The notes: generated by a model not told the origin, from the sequence alone. 64,000 nt of DNA from Pelargonium x hortorum (GCA_036897525.1 JAYMTJ010000033.1:34442-98441), one strand, 5' to 3'. Shown: positions 12,975-24,805, counted from the stretch's first letter. Made by a program: numbers and translations.

Positions 12975-15900
12975 CCGGAATGGATGCTGCTTGATCAGGC
13001 CCTTATTAACGCAAATTCACAATATGTTAGAAAAAAAATCCTCTGAATCTGCCTCTTGCGGAGACCCCTGTAGAGGGTCTAAGTTAGGAATGGGTGAGTG
13101 TAGAAGGATACCTTTAATTACCGTTAAGAGCAAAAAAGTTTAGTGCTCGGGTATTTAAGGACAGCTTTTTGAGTTAAAAGGAGAGATTAGAATCATTTCT
13201 ATAATAGTTCTTTTCAATCTGACCGGGCATTTGACAAGTTTCTGTAGGCTTTTTTGTGAGTGAAATATGGCTTTTGTTAGGTGCCTTTTTTCACGTTAAA
13301 ACAGGTGTCTATCTCCGGGAATTTCGTGAGTTCAAATACTGTTATCTTAGCTCTTCCTTGCTATTTTGCAGTTCATACTCTAACTTCATCCTTCTCTTAT
13401 AGTATTTAGACCTATATTCTAGCTTTCCTAAAGTGTTCGGTTTATGCTTGTTATCTTGGTTTATAATGTGAGTACTATTCCGGAAACGGAGGAAAAGGAT
13501 TGGCTACCTTTCCCTGTAGATGGATAGTAAGTTACTTGATTCCTAAATCTTGCATTTGATGAGTTTTCTTTTATACGGAAGTGGTAAATCCTAAAGTCGA
13601 AAATATGCGCGCTAACTAAAAGGACTCCTGGGATCCTTGTGAATGATTGTGAGTGTGAAGCTAACGACTGCAAAGGTCCTAAAAAAAGGAAGAAAAGGGC
13701 CCAATTCTGTAAATCTATAAACCGAATACATTAGAAAGGTGGCCGCGGAATAGAGACTAAAACCCGCAGCTCAAAAGGTCCTGATCTCAGTTTTCTTGGT
13801 CAAAGTTCTGTCATTCAGTTTCTTTCTTCTGCCTAGTATAGGCACTTTGTTGACGCGGTTTAATTACTTCTATTCGTAAGCAGTAAAGTTTAGTGCTCCT
13901 ATCTATTTGTCAGTGTCTCCCGCTCTTTCCTCTACACTTTATCTTACTGTTGTTTCAAATGCTTTCGATATGGGTTAAATGAAGTCCCTTCATCTGCACA
14001 GATAGAGTCGATTTTTGGTTGACCACCGGGGCAGATAAGGTTTTTTAATAGGTTATTTCTCGCGCTCTCTCTTTCTTTAAGTGTACAAGGTTCAAGTACT
14101 CCGAGGCTCCTCCGAAAAAGTACTCATTTTAGGGTTTTGTATTTAGTAAGTTCTAGTACAATCTTGCCTTACTTTAAAGTGATGTTGTAGATTCCTTACA
14201 AAGAATATTCCTTGGTTTCTCTAGGTTTCCGATTCGAGTAGATAGTAAGAAAATGAATGTAGTTATAGGATATAGAAACTTCCGTGGGTTCTAAACAAGT
14301 TAAGGACTAGAGTGGATTTAAAAGGCAGGGGGCTCCAGTCTCTTATAAGTATAATAAGTTAAGCTACAGCAAAACTATCCTATCCTAGTTACAAGAAGTA
14401 CAGGCAACAAAAAGTCCCTTACCCTTCTTAAGAAGAGAGTAAGCTGCAGAATCCAAGTACAAGTGTAGTTGCAATGGGATAGCTTTGAATAAGACAGTGA
14501 ATATGAAGGTTATAGTTCTGGAGAAAGGCCTAAGTGCTCTGGCTGAAGAATGAGGGTATGAAGATTAAGACTAAATAAGTAAGCAAGGATGTCTTTTCCC
14601 TATAAAATTCTAAAAGGGTATTTCCTTGCCCTTAGTTTGTGTTAGTTTAAGCTGAGGAGTTCTAGGGTAGTAGGGGAGCTTTCTATTAGAAGAGGACGAG
14701 TACAACCGGGAAAGATATCTCTCTAAAGTTTTGAAGGTCACCAAGAAGAATTCGAACCCCCCCCGTGTTAATGTACTTTGGTTAAAGAGGTGAGTAAAAA
14801 AAAAACTAGAATAATGTAATGAGCTTCTCCTATTTACTACCCCAATAACATACTAAAACAAGCAGAACACGAGTAAAACACCACCCCTTCCATTAATAAG
14901 ACCTCAGAAAATGAGAATGACTGCTCTAAGGAACCCCTAAAACCTAGAAATTCCTAGCTTTGGATTATCTTCCTAACTTGTAATTACCCCATTTACTTGA
15001 TCCAAAAGGACTCTAGGAACCCCTATAGTTAGGGTTGCTTATAAATCTCAAACCCGGAAATATCTAAGAATTAACTAACTCCCAAATAAATAATAGCTAC
15101 TGGTTTCGTTATTATGATTCCCGACTTATTACACAGAATCTGGAAAAGAGGAATTGCGTTAATTTCAAAACCCGGCAAAGAATTAGGTATACTTTTTGAG
15201 TCACTTTCACCGAATTTTCAGAGATTCAAAGGCATAGGGAAACACTCGATAAAAGATACACCGCATAAAAACTGCCTGCGCCGGTTGCCACAAAAGCAGG
15301 AGAAAAGCCCTAACTTGACTAATTTTCATTTGCACTCCTATATGAAATACAATTCATTTCTTTCTTTAACCCGATTGACAAAGTTCTTATAAACTGACAC
15401 CTTTATCTTGAAAAGCGCCATACCCGTCATTTCCTTCAAGAACCTGGGAATTTTAAGAAGTACCTAACCTCTTGTCCTGTTATTGCAATTCAACTATACA
15501 CTAGGCCCCCTCGCTAAAATGAGAGGGCGCGGCAATGTGTTTACCAGTAAAGTAGAACTCAGTACGTAAAATTAACAGGGCATTTAATTTAATCCCTGGA
15601 GATCGGGCCAAACAGCTTGGGAATACGGGGGCGTCTGAATTAGTATAGAGCAGTTTTAGTAGATACGTATTCTACCTAGACCTAGAATAAAGATTCGATC
15701 CCCGGCTCAAGATTTCCTTGTCTTTTGTAGCTTTATAATCAAAAGGAAGCGGATCTTCGCTTTTTCGTTACAGGGTTTTGGAGGATTGACAAGTCACAAA
15801 TAAGATAAGATATTTAGACCTAACTAGGATCTGCCGTTTTCTTTTCTTTATACCTAGATACCTAGTCAAATTTCTTCCGGTAAGCTCCCTTTTTAAGTTC

Positions 15901-16365
15901 GTGATCAAACCAAACCAGTTTCTTAGTACTTTTCCTAATTCAATACCCCAACTCCAGAAGAGTCTAATAAAGAATTGATCTACCTGTGTAGGAAAGGGCT
16001 AAATACGTATTCTTTTACCAGCATATCCTGAATCTTCCTGCCCGACCCTTAAAAACCAGACCTCTTTTACTTGCAAAAAACCAGAATTTCTAAAAGGATC
16101 CCTTAACTAAGTTGGACGCACTTTTCTGAATATACCCCTTGGTAACTAGCAACATTTTCTTACCTAATTTATTAAGTGTTACTTTACTTACTCCTAAGCG
16201 GTATTGTAGGACTCCATAGCAATCTTCTAAATTCCCTAGAAAGGAGGTATCACAAAAAGTACAAACTATCTAATTTCCACTATTTGACTAGAATTTCTCT
16301 TCTCAACCCAAGGACAAGAATAAAGAACTCCTAGAATTTTCGTACTTTAACTTACACTTGTAAAC

Positions 16366-16380
16366 AGGGGTGCCCCTAAC
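16366..16380. repeat. Copy 2 of the GGGTGCCCCTAAC word, with AGGGG/CCCCT arms
   Basis: Here the word sits in a 5-bp inverted repeat (AGGGG, centre TG, CCCCT at 16366-16377). It matches 12962-12974 over 13 bases. No neighbouring gene. Confidence 0.4.
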
Positions 16381-18540
16381 TTAGTGATGATGATGAACCA
16401 GTCGACACAAACCCTTTACATTAGTTATTTTAGTTTCAAAAAGCCAGAGTCTCATTTGTAAATAAGCGTCTTTACCTCTCACATTGCTAGTGACTCGTCA
16501 TGGAGAAGTATACCCTCTGTATTTACTTTTAGCTACTAACTTCTAGTTAATACCTAGATGAAAAATTTCTTAACATATAACCAGTAACCTCTGTTTCACG
16601 AGACAGCCTTGTTTTTATCAAATTATCAAAGCGGGGTTCTTAATGATCCTAAGATTTTTGGAGTTCATAGACCATAAGAATACCTTATTAAGGTAAAGTA
16701 AAGAGAGATCTTACTAACATATCCAATGTTATTTACCAAATATTGGGTATAAAGAATTTGGAGTAGTTTTTGTCATCTTAAATAAATTAATTGCATCTTC
16801 GAAAGGTCTTGCTTTTAGTCCGTATATCTAAAAGGAGTTTGTAACTGTATGTAATATGAGTATTCCTGCTAAGTAGATAAAGGCTATATTCTATTTAAGT
16901 GGACTAAGGGCGCACCGTATCCTTGTAAGAATAGGAGAAGTCCGCTTAAAGTTTTATTTCGATTTAATATTTTTCTGCAAAAAAAGTATGTAAACAAATC
17001 CCAGGTAAGGCATTCTCACTAAAAGATTGGCTAGCTCTTACCTATTATACACCTTTATTAAGGAAGGTTCCGTGTTAACAATAGCTCTTTCCTTAGTTAT
17101 TTCTTCAGGCAAGAGAGTCGCTTATATAATATATAGAAGAAATCGGCTGCTTAGTCTAAGTTAGTAATACTGTTTGTTCTCTTAATAAATAAGAAATCTC
17201 ACTTCCACCTCTCTTTTCTTTTGTACAAATCAAACAGAAATTGGAATTCCTTGGTTCAAAAATGCTACCATTGCTAGGGGTTCATCTAGATAACTTCGAA
17301 AGCCGTGTCGATAGATAAAACAGGGCTGACTCAGACCAACTTCTATAAATATTACTTCGCACTTGAGGGTCACACCAAGTAAATAAGTTGGTTAGGATGA
17401 TAGAAAGAATCCTGCTTTTTTTAGGAGTTCTCTTACACTAAAATTCGTTAGGGAGGGTATTGGTGAATAAAGGTTATTAATGGTATCTCGTACTCAATTT
17501 CTGGTGCCTTTATGCAAAGGATCGTGTTATTGTTAGCGAATCTAAAAAGGGACATAAACTATTAAGTCTTTATTTATTTATTCTTCTTTCGAGAGTTCCC
17601 TTTATCTGAACGCGCAGTAAAAAAAAAATAACAAGCTAAAACTCTACTACTTTATCCATATATCACACTGTATTTGAAGTAAAGTAAACACTGCTTCAGT
17701 CCGCTTAATCTAACACAAAGGTTCCCGTTTTAGGAATACCTGGTTAGGAAAAATTCTTTTATTAGAGTCAACTCACACTTAAGAGGAGTCGTCAACACTG
17801 AATGTTTTAAAAACTATAAGTATATGAGACACGAGTACACTTAAATAAAGTTCAAACATAGAGTGTCGTATCGTATAAAAATAAAAACTGTTTTACCGGA
17901 GTCTTGATTCTATAAGTTGTCTAGGCTTTTTTCTTTCATAGATGCCGAATAAAATAAATAATTAGAGTAGAAATTAAGGGGTTGATACGAGTATGCCTTA
18001 GACTACTTAGACTATAAGTATAGAGTTTCCAAAAGGGTACGCAGCATAGGACATAGAAAGTCAAGGATTTATTTAAATCGAGAGAGAACTTTTTTCACAT
18101 ACCCCAAGCCTTACCTATTAAGGAAGCACTCCACAAATAAGCATTAAATAAGTAAACTAATATGAATTTTATCTGGATCTAGTCAGTTTTTTAAGGAACC
18201 CGTGTATCAAATAAATGTTCTAAAATGGGGTCCTTTTTGTTACATACATTATACTATATGGATCAAGATAGAGTGACTCCTATTATTTCAGGCAAGATAT
18301 TTCCCTTTTAACTATGCCCGGCTACTTTCAATTTCAAGATAGGGGTCCCTTGAGTTTAGGTCTCGTCTCGTAAGTAAATGTTATTTTAGTATTGTCTATA
18401 CTACATTATTATATTAAATTAAAATATATATTATATTCGTTTTTCAATGAGAATTCGTAAGGCCTCCAGATTTTGTATTGTATCACTGGGTTAGGGTTTG
18501 AGTCTATAACTGGATAATGGAAGATATTAGATCTTATACT

Positions 18541-18560
18541 CTTTTAGAGACTTTTAGAGA
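18541..18560 (+). repeat. Exact 10-bp tandem duplication
   Basis: The unit CTTTTAGAGA occurs twice in direct succession without a mismatch. Two units only, consistent with a slippage event. Confidence 0.7.
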
Positions 18561-19198
18561 GGGGTTTCCTATTTTAAGAGTGTCTTGACTTAGTATTCTA
18601 AAGCTCTTTTCCTGTATTGGTTTTATACTCAGTGTATTTCTGCCTATACTGAAAACTTAGAAATAGAAAATGTAGCAGAAGAAGATTCTCTTTAATTACC
18701 CAAGAAAAGCATTCAGGAAATATGTTAGCGGGTGGGGAAGACTCGAAATTTAATAAGTTTTTTTCTGAACAGGGCTTTCAAACATTAACAAGTGAACAAA
18801 GAAGTTACTAAACCGCAAGCGCTATCCCTCATGTAGAAACAGGTTATTACGAGCTTTTTAAGAAAAATACATAATGTCTTTTTTTACTGGATTTTCTAGG
18901 AAATCGCAGGAATATTTAGTCTTTTATAGGCCCGTACTTATTCCAGCGGTAAGGTAAGCTCAGAGTATTCTTTTGTATTTATTAGGCATGTTCTTTAGTA
19001 CTTCTATGATTCTCTCCTTTTAACATTATCATGCAATATTTCTAGATATAATATAGTTAAGTTACAATTCCTTCTGAGTTTAATCTGGACTAAACTAAAT
19101 TAGCATCTTATATAATTAATAAGTCTCTCTAGTCTAGGACAGGACCTTTACTACTTTATTTAGGTTAGGAGCAGTTAATATAGTTTTTAGGTATTTAG

Positions 19199-19228
19199 GG
19201 CAGGTAATAAAATGGCAGGTAATAAAAT
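19199..19228 (+). repeat. Exact 15-bp tandem duplication
   Basis: The unit GGCAGGTAATAAAAT is present twice with no mismatch. The first eleven bases of the unit (GGCAGGTAATA) also occur near 4147, which hints that a longer word is dispersed. No coding context. Confidence 0.75.
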
Positions 19229-19348
19229 GATAAGTATAAGGGAGCATTCATAAGCAAGGGAGGCCCTTATTGAATTGATAATATTTATATGAATCTAGAG
19301 AAGGGAGGTTCAACTAAGCAGTACCTAATTTAATGGAATTCCCGAACT

Positions 19349-19367
19349 TATAGTATAGTATAGTATA
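19349..19367 (+). repeat. TATAG pentanucleotide run
   Basis: Between three and four units of a TATAG/TAGTA pentamer in a row, ending in TATACT. A simple-sequence tract. Confidence 0.6.
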
Positions 19368-22205
19368 CTTTGGTGCTGTAGAATACTTATAGACTTATAG
19401 ATTGAACTTCTTGTTTTATGCGCCCATTGCTACTGAAAAATCTCCCTATATCCCGCTTGACCTAAGGAAACTCATATATGTACTAACTACTTGTGTAGAG
19501 GGCCCCTTCTCAGGTTATCGTATCCATATATTGCGACTCCCTTCTACATAACTTGTAGAGGATCTTTTAACTTCAAAATATATAAGCATCAACTTTAACT
19601 CAGGCTTCCACTTTAGAGAGAGTTTACAGATAGATACCTACCCTATGCATTTGTACTTCTTTGATTTCCAAGGACTTAATTAATATATTATTAAAATGCT
19701 TGTTACTCTATATTTGGTACTTAATAAATAGGCCTTTATGGTTTTCCTTAGACTTAAAAGGATCCAAAGATGGAGCTCTTTTAGATAAGTAGTTAGGCGT
19801 ATTGTACTATAGAAAAATGTTCGGTTTAGAACTTTAAAGCCTGCTTAATTAATCTAATCTTTTGTAAAAAACTGTTCGAATATCGTAACAACTTTGAAGG
19901 GGCGAGTAGATCCAGTCAAAGTCAATATTGCTTAAAAAGGAAGTCCTCCAAAAGTTTGACAAGATTTTACGATATTGAGTTTGTATCAAGGCAAGTTATA
20001 GACTAGAGCTTTGTACTTAGCCGATTAATTAGAAAAAAACTCCGGGTGCAGGCTAGCATTTATTAACCTTTCCTTTTTTTAATCAAATTGAAGGGCTATA
20101 TTGAGCTCCTCGACTCACGAAGGGTTGCTTCATGATATTGAGGAATTGTGAAAGCTAGGCTCATTTGATCCTCCTCGAGTTTCTCCTCCTTTTATACCGG
20201 ATAAGGTCCTGCTTTTCTTAAAAAAAAAAGACTCTGATTTTCTTTACATCTTAAAGTGGGGTGCCCCCTCTAATAAAATACAGGAATCGAAAAGGACTTA
20301 CCGACCTGCCTTTTCCCTTTTCTAATCTCCTATTTTGTACTCTTTAACAGGACTATAATAGGGGTCCAAAAGTACGTAAGACAAGTGACTCTTTTTTTTA
20401 GCTCTCTACTGAAAAGAAGCCAAGATCCCCCTTTGTTTGAAATCAATTCAAAGGCTGTTTTCGTTCACTATCATCTAGTGTTTGGCGTAGTCTTATGTAC
20501 TCTTCCGTTTCCGTTTCTTAAATTTAAGGCAGGTTTTACTATATTTTTTGACTATCCCTGTAAGATACTAAAACCAAGTAGAACAAGAGTCAAAAACCCC
20601 CATTTTCAATAGACCTAAACCCGAATATCCAATTAGTACTAGACTCTTCTAAAGCCTTAAACTTACACTTCCTAAATACCCACTTAAACTGAAAATTCTG
20701 GAATAAAGCCAATAATAAAAAAGCTAAAATAACAAGTCCGTATTCATATTTGAATGAAAGGGGCTATACTCTAAATTCTTTCGTTGCCAGTTCGGGTTCC
20801 TTGTGTAAGGGTTGGGGGATACCCCGGGCTGCTTTTGGAGTTGATATTCCCTATATAATTTTCCTTATTTGAATTCTGCCTACTTTTCTAATTAGAGTCT
20901 ACCCGGTAAAAAAAAGAAGACTTACCTAAAACTATTTAGTTTCAGTTAGAAAATGACTCCGCACTTTATACTGGACTTAAAATGCATATAGATACAATTA
21001 AAAAAAAGGTATTTATCCCGCGCTGAAGCTTTATAATAGAAACCCCTGAGTAAGAGATGCCCTATTTTTTCTAGAGACTCTCTCTGCCGGGTTTAAAAAA
21101 CTTGGAGTTCTAAAGCATACGGAATTCAATTCCTATAAGAAAACTTTTTGCTTTTTAGCGCCTTGCTTGTTTAGGGTTAGGGCGAGCAATTAGGTTTTGC
21201 GTAATTAATAAGAGATTATCAAGTATCCAGAATTTTATAAGGGAATTGTATAGTAGTCTACATAGCATTACTCAGTTGTTAGGGTTTGTTTTAGGGCCCC
21301 TCAATACGAAGAAATAAGAGTATATCCGACCCGGAATTCTTTGAAACACCAAAATATAGGGATTGCTTAGTTTTTTTAGCCCATATATGATATGAATCGT
21401 TTTTTTACTCTTTTTTTTGAATACCGAGAGCCCGGCAGTAATATAAATTTAACCCAAGCGGTAAAATACAAGTCCTTAAATAAGGGGTTTCCTCTGTATC
21501 CTGTTTAAGTAAGTAGAATCCTTCATTTTTTTGCGTTTAAGGGAAACCCAGTTAAAGTACTGCAAAAGTCTTTCCATATCTATTAGGAGCCTTTTACTCG
21601 AGTTATTCTTTGAACTTATAAGGAATCTCATACAAAAGCCCCAAGATTAAAGAATACGTTCTGCATTCACTAAAAACTACAATAGTCTAAAGATGAAGTA
21701 GAGTACTAAGAATTTGGAATCATAAAAGCAGGTCCCTGATTTACTCTTTTAGGTAACTCTGACCGGAACTACTTGTGTATAAAATGAAATATGCTATGAT
21801 ATTACTATATTTATTTCGCAAACTTTACGCAGGGGCGTGCCCTAGGTAGGGTTCTAATATCTATGTCAAAAAAGACTAGGAGCTCCCTTTCTAATCTACC
21901 GAATCCCAAAGAAGTAGAAGCAAGTTTTACCCGCTTAGAGTTAAAAAGATAAGGAGTTCCTTAAAAGTCCGGATATTTCCTTTCATTTTTTTAATAAGGG
22001 GTTCTTCTGAACATCTATGTTTTGGACTGATAAATAAGGAATATTACTAGATCTAAAACCTTACTTATTTATAGCTATAGGTGTTTCCTATTCCAGTTCT
22101 TTATAGTTGGAAAGGATAGATAGTACTTGTCGGAATATTCCTCTTGCCTTTATGTCCTTATCATTAAATGAGGGTAGAACTTTAATCAATAATGAGTATA
22201 TCAAT

Positions 22206-22235
22206 CTACCTATGATCTCTCCACCTCTAAACTGG
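22206..22235 (+). other. RNA polymerase relic: conserved LPMxxPPxxW element
   Basis: Translation gives LPMISPPLNW, followed three codons later by a TGA stop. In intact phage-type polymerases this element lies well upstream of motif A. It is the leftmost part of the relic I can anchor with confidence; the frame stays open back to a TAG at 22104. Confidence 0.85.
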
Positions 22236-23034
22236 AGTTGTAGGTGAAATCGCTCAGACAATCTCAGATCTAACTGGTGGTTATTTAACTACGTCTTCTT
22301 TAGACATCTCTGGGAGATTTAGACAGACTCCTGTTTAAACTACGATAATTTCCATATTAGCTTTGATGGTCAGAGTGAAGCTGGCTCCGTTATGAATCAC
22401 CTCCAAAGGGTGAAGTTTCGCATAAATACTACCATGCTTCAATTCATCAAAGAAAGCGAGGTTTACTTAGTCGATGAGACTGGGTTCTTAATGCCTAAAT
22501 ATCTCGCTTCGTTGAATGTGAGCCGTCTCAGTCAAGAGATCCTTGCTTTTCGTTCATCCATTCTCACTCTTTTCGGGGGTTGTCATCGAGCTTTTCTTGA
22601 AGATCGTTCAAAGAGCCCGATTCGAACAATTGGTATTAACGCTCGCAGAAGCTTACGATGGCTTTGATCTCTACCTTCCAACATTTCTAGATTTTCGAGG
22701 TAGAATTGACAGGTCAGGGATTTTAAGTTTTCATGAGCGCGATCTAGTCAGAAGTCTTCTTCTCTTTGCGACACCTAAGGAACAAAAGAAGGCGACAAAG
22801 TCGGTTCTGGATCCTGAACTCTTGAAACAATCTTTCCTAGACTGAGTACTTCCACAGCTTTCCATTTCAGAAAATTCCTTCGTAAAGCGGACGCTCTGAA
22901 TTGGTTTACTCAAAATCAAAATAAAGAGCATGCTGCACCCTTTCCAAAGTCTATCGGGCTCCCTCTCAATCTTCAAGGCTGAGCATGGTTCCAAGACTGA
23001 AGATCACATGCACCTCTTTGGTCATCCTGTGTCT

Positions 23035-23067
23035 CAAGATGCTTCCGCCAGCGCTTACCAAATAATG
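23035..23067 (+). other. RNA polymerase relic: motif A with catalytic aspartate
   Basis: QDASASAYQIM is the plasmid-type version of motif A. The aspartate codon at 23038-23040 corresponds to the metal-binding Asp537 of T7 RNA polymerase. The surrounding frame is open from 22930 to 23394, the longest intact piece of the relic, and also holds motif B. Confidence 0.9.
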
Positions 23068-23241
23068 GCTTATTTCTTATTAGATCTGACTCTTGCTGAG
23101 AGAACGAATTTATTACCCTCTGTCTCCGAAAGTGATCCCCTGATTCTGGACCTATACCTGTCTATCTTGGGCGAACTTCTCCCCTTTCTTCAACAAACGT
23201 TAGAGAGTAGTCTCTACGATAGACTCCACACTCGGATAGAT

Positions 23242-23289
23242 CGTCAAGTGGTCAAATCGATCTATATGCCCTTATTATATAGTCAAACC
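23242..23289 (+). other. RNA polymerase relic: motif B (fingers) with Gly-to-Ser change
   Basis: RQVVKSIYMPLLYSQT keeps the arginine (23242), lysine (23254) and tyrosine (23278) at the exact T7 spacing of 4 and 8 residues (Arg627, Lys631, Tyr639). The residue after the tyrosine is serine (23281-23283), where the family has glycine (Gly640). It is in the same frame as motif A, 68 codons downstream of the aspartate. Confidence 0.88.
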
Positions 23290-23715
23290 ATCCATACAAC
23301 ACTCCAATCTTTCTATCTTCAGTTCGGTGGTGTGATTCGTTATTCTGAATGTGCAGAAGTTGTGAAATGCTGTTTCAAGGGAAGTCAAATATTCTAAGAT
23401 GCATACCCTCATTCAATTGCTTAACAATATAGGGTGGTTAGTCGCTTCTCTTACTAGACCCGTCAAATATACCGCCAAGCATTACAAGACTTATCAGAAT
23501 TCTAAGGAGATTACTAGCATACGAATATCCGTGTCTGATTCGAAACAGAAAAAACTAAGAAGGGCTTCGATGAGAATCCATACTCAAAAGAACGATATCG
23601 CCAAGACTGCTAATGCCACGTTCGTGAATTTTATACACCAAAACAAAAAGACGCTGGCATAGCCATGAGTCTCGTGAAAGACTTTTCTGAAATGCATGTC
23701 AATGCTCCTATCTAT

Positions 23716-23736
23716 ACGATTCACGACTGTTTTCTC
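23716..23736 (+). other. RNA polymerase relic: motif C (His-Asp)
   Basis: YTIHDCF holds the histidine (23722) and second catalytic aspartate (23725) that correspond to His811 and Asp812 of T7 RNA polymerase. It sits in a frame that ends at a TGA (23938), after which homology-like sequence resumes in another frame with DVIPEGVSR. Confidence 0.9.
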
Positions 23737-24181
23737 ACAACCGCTGCTTATTCTAAAGACTTACCTGATCTTTATACGAAAGCATTTTCTGACATGGGTC
23801 CCCCTCTCCTTATTATCAACCAATTTCTTTATGATAATCTAATCGTCCACGCTAAGAACTTTCAAGATAGAAGCTGTGAGGATGTGGAGAGTCTGATCCA
23901 TTCCAAGATCTCAGAGCAAGATCTCCAAATTTGGATGTGATACCTGAGGGAGTAAGTAGGAGCAAAAGAAAGGCCTTCCAAACTAAAATCAAAGCAGTCC
24001 TTGCTAACTATGAAGCTTACGTCAATGATACGATACATGACTTCAACTCAGAGCTCACAGATATGGATCCTGATCCAATCTTATTTCAGAGACATCTCCA
24101 AAAGTGGGAAGCTTTCAAAGGCCGCTTGCTCGGTGTGAGGTCACCCGTAATCAAGGGTAATGTATCGATTCATTATTATAG

Positions 24182-24390
24182 CACCATGTCAAACTTGAGA
24201 AGGTCTTCCAATTCTGGGATGCTTGCTTGGGTGTGCTAATAGTGGAAAAGGTGCTATCTTCAACCTATCTTTCGTTCAGAAAAGAGCTTACTCCTCTTCT
24301 CCTAACTACATCGAGTCTGTGCTGGGTTATTCCTATTCTAATTATACAAGGGAAGGGGACTTCCAAGATCTATTAAGGTTCTACCTCATA
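24182..24390 (+). pseudogene. Possible 3' remnant of the plasmid insertion
   Basis: Sequence that still looks like protein continues past the last polymerase frame. HHVKLEKVFQFWDACLG reads in one frame from 24182, and CANSGKGAIFNLSFVQKRAYSS reads in another from about 24232, running open to 24441. The switch between them occurs inside a shared ACLG stretch, which makes one formerly continuous reading plausible. It could be the C-terminal tail of the polymerase or the start of the next plasmid gene; I cannot tell which. The right edge of the insertion is placed near 24390 because the text then returns to the A/T-rich style of the flanks. Function not recognised. Confidence 0.35.
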
Positions 24391-24757
24391 ACTTGTACTT
24401 CATTATTCTTATACTTCTATCTTTTTTTTCAAAGAAGCTACTAGGATTCCAACTTGTTTGAAGAAGTCATTAGCAACATTTTAACTACTAGGGTAGTTTG
24501 TATACCTGTAACTTAAGAGAAAAGTTAACTAACATATATATTGGAAAATTCCTAAAAAGGAGCATATCCGGTAATCCTAATTTCTGGGTTTTCAATTCTT
24601 AAAGTTAAGAGTCTTTCCAAGTAATAAATAGAATGGAAGTCTGTTATTTTTGGGGTCTTTAGAGTGTAAGGTGGTCTATACTAGTACTATAATGATGACT
24701 TAACCTCCTGAGTTTTGACTCGGTAAGTAAGAATGATTGACTCCTAATCAAGGTTAG

Positions 24758-24800
24758 TATCCTCTTTATCGATAAAGGCATAGGACATAAGGAATATTCC
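24758..24800 (+). repeat. Dispersed ~43-bp repeat, copy 1
   Basis: It aligns by eye with 32151-32193 and 37219-37263. The common plan is TATCyCTC, a short link, CGATAA, then GCATAG.ACATrAGGAAT and a TTCC-like end. This copy ends in a perfect palindrome (24786-24805), which the other copies have lost or never had. Confidence 0.55.
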
Positions 24801-24805
24801 TTATG
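24786..24805. repeat. Perfect 20-bp palindrome
   Basis: CATAAGGAATATTCCTTATG equals its own reverse complement over all 20 bases. It overlaps the end of the dispersed repeat copy at 24758-24800 and lies about 400 bases downstream of the polymerase relic. No gene ends here. Confidence 0.8.

Larger units (their letters stand above)
1..22106. other. Non-coding A+T-rich mitochondrial spacer (left arm)
   Basis: No gene was recognised in these 22 kb on either strand. Open frames exist (for example 1016-1273, 6671-6874, 15114-15392 and 20385-20612 on the plus strand) but they are short, mostly start at TTG or GTG, show no recognisable domain, and are of a length expected by chance at roughly one-third G+C. 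No plausible cloverleaf, rRNA block, intron domain V or CRISPR-like array was seen. What the stretch does hold is homopolymer A and T tracts, many small palindromes with a G-rich left arm and C-rich right arm, and a few exact short tandem duplications, which are listed separately. Calling it mitochondrial rests on the polymerase relic and the tRNA gene elsewhere in the window. Confidence 0.6.
22107..24239 (+). pseudogene. Decayed phage-type (single-subunit) RNA polymerase of linear mitochondrial plasmid origin
   Basis: An intact gene of this family makes a T7-like DNA-dependent RNA polymerase that transcribes a linear mitochondrial plasmid. Reading order is clear but no frame stays open. LPMISPPLNW (22206-22235) is the conserved 'LPMxxPPxxW' element. 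ISDLTGGYL follows in another frame (from 22258). A third frame carries VMNHLQ..KFRINT (from 22389). DLYLPTFLDFRGRIDRSG and FHERDL (about 22664-22750) are strongly diagnostic of the plasmid subfamily. Motif A has its aspartate codon at 23038, motif B runs 23242-23289, and motif C (HDCF) is at 23722. The last recognisable frame is rich in charged residues and ends at 24239. I count at least eight frame switches plus in-frame stops (for example TGA at 22245, 22843 and 22980). The N-terminal third of a typical 900-1000-residue enzyme is missing or unrecognisable. G+C is higher than in the flanks, as expected for an insertion. RNA editing in plant mitochondria changes C to U and cannot repair these breaks. 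Very sure of the family, nearly sure it is dead. Confidence 0.93.

Noticed and set aside
13740-13800. GGTGGCCGCGGAATA resembling the small-subunit rRNA CCGCGG region
   Set aside because: The conserved context GTGCCAGC...GGTAA is absent; only the CCGCGG core matches.
22731-22994. Minus-strand open frame of 87 codons inside the polymerase relic
   Set aside because: It is the antisense shadow of clearly recognisable polymerase sequence on the plus strand.
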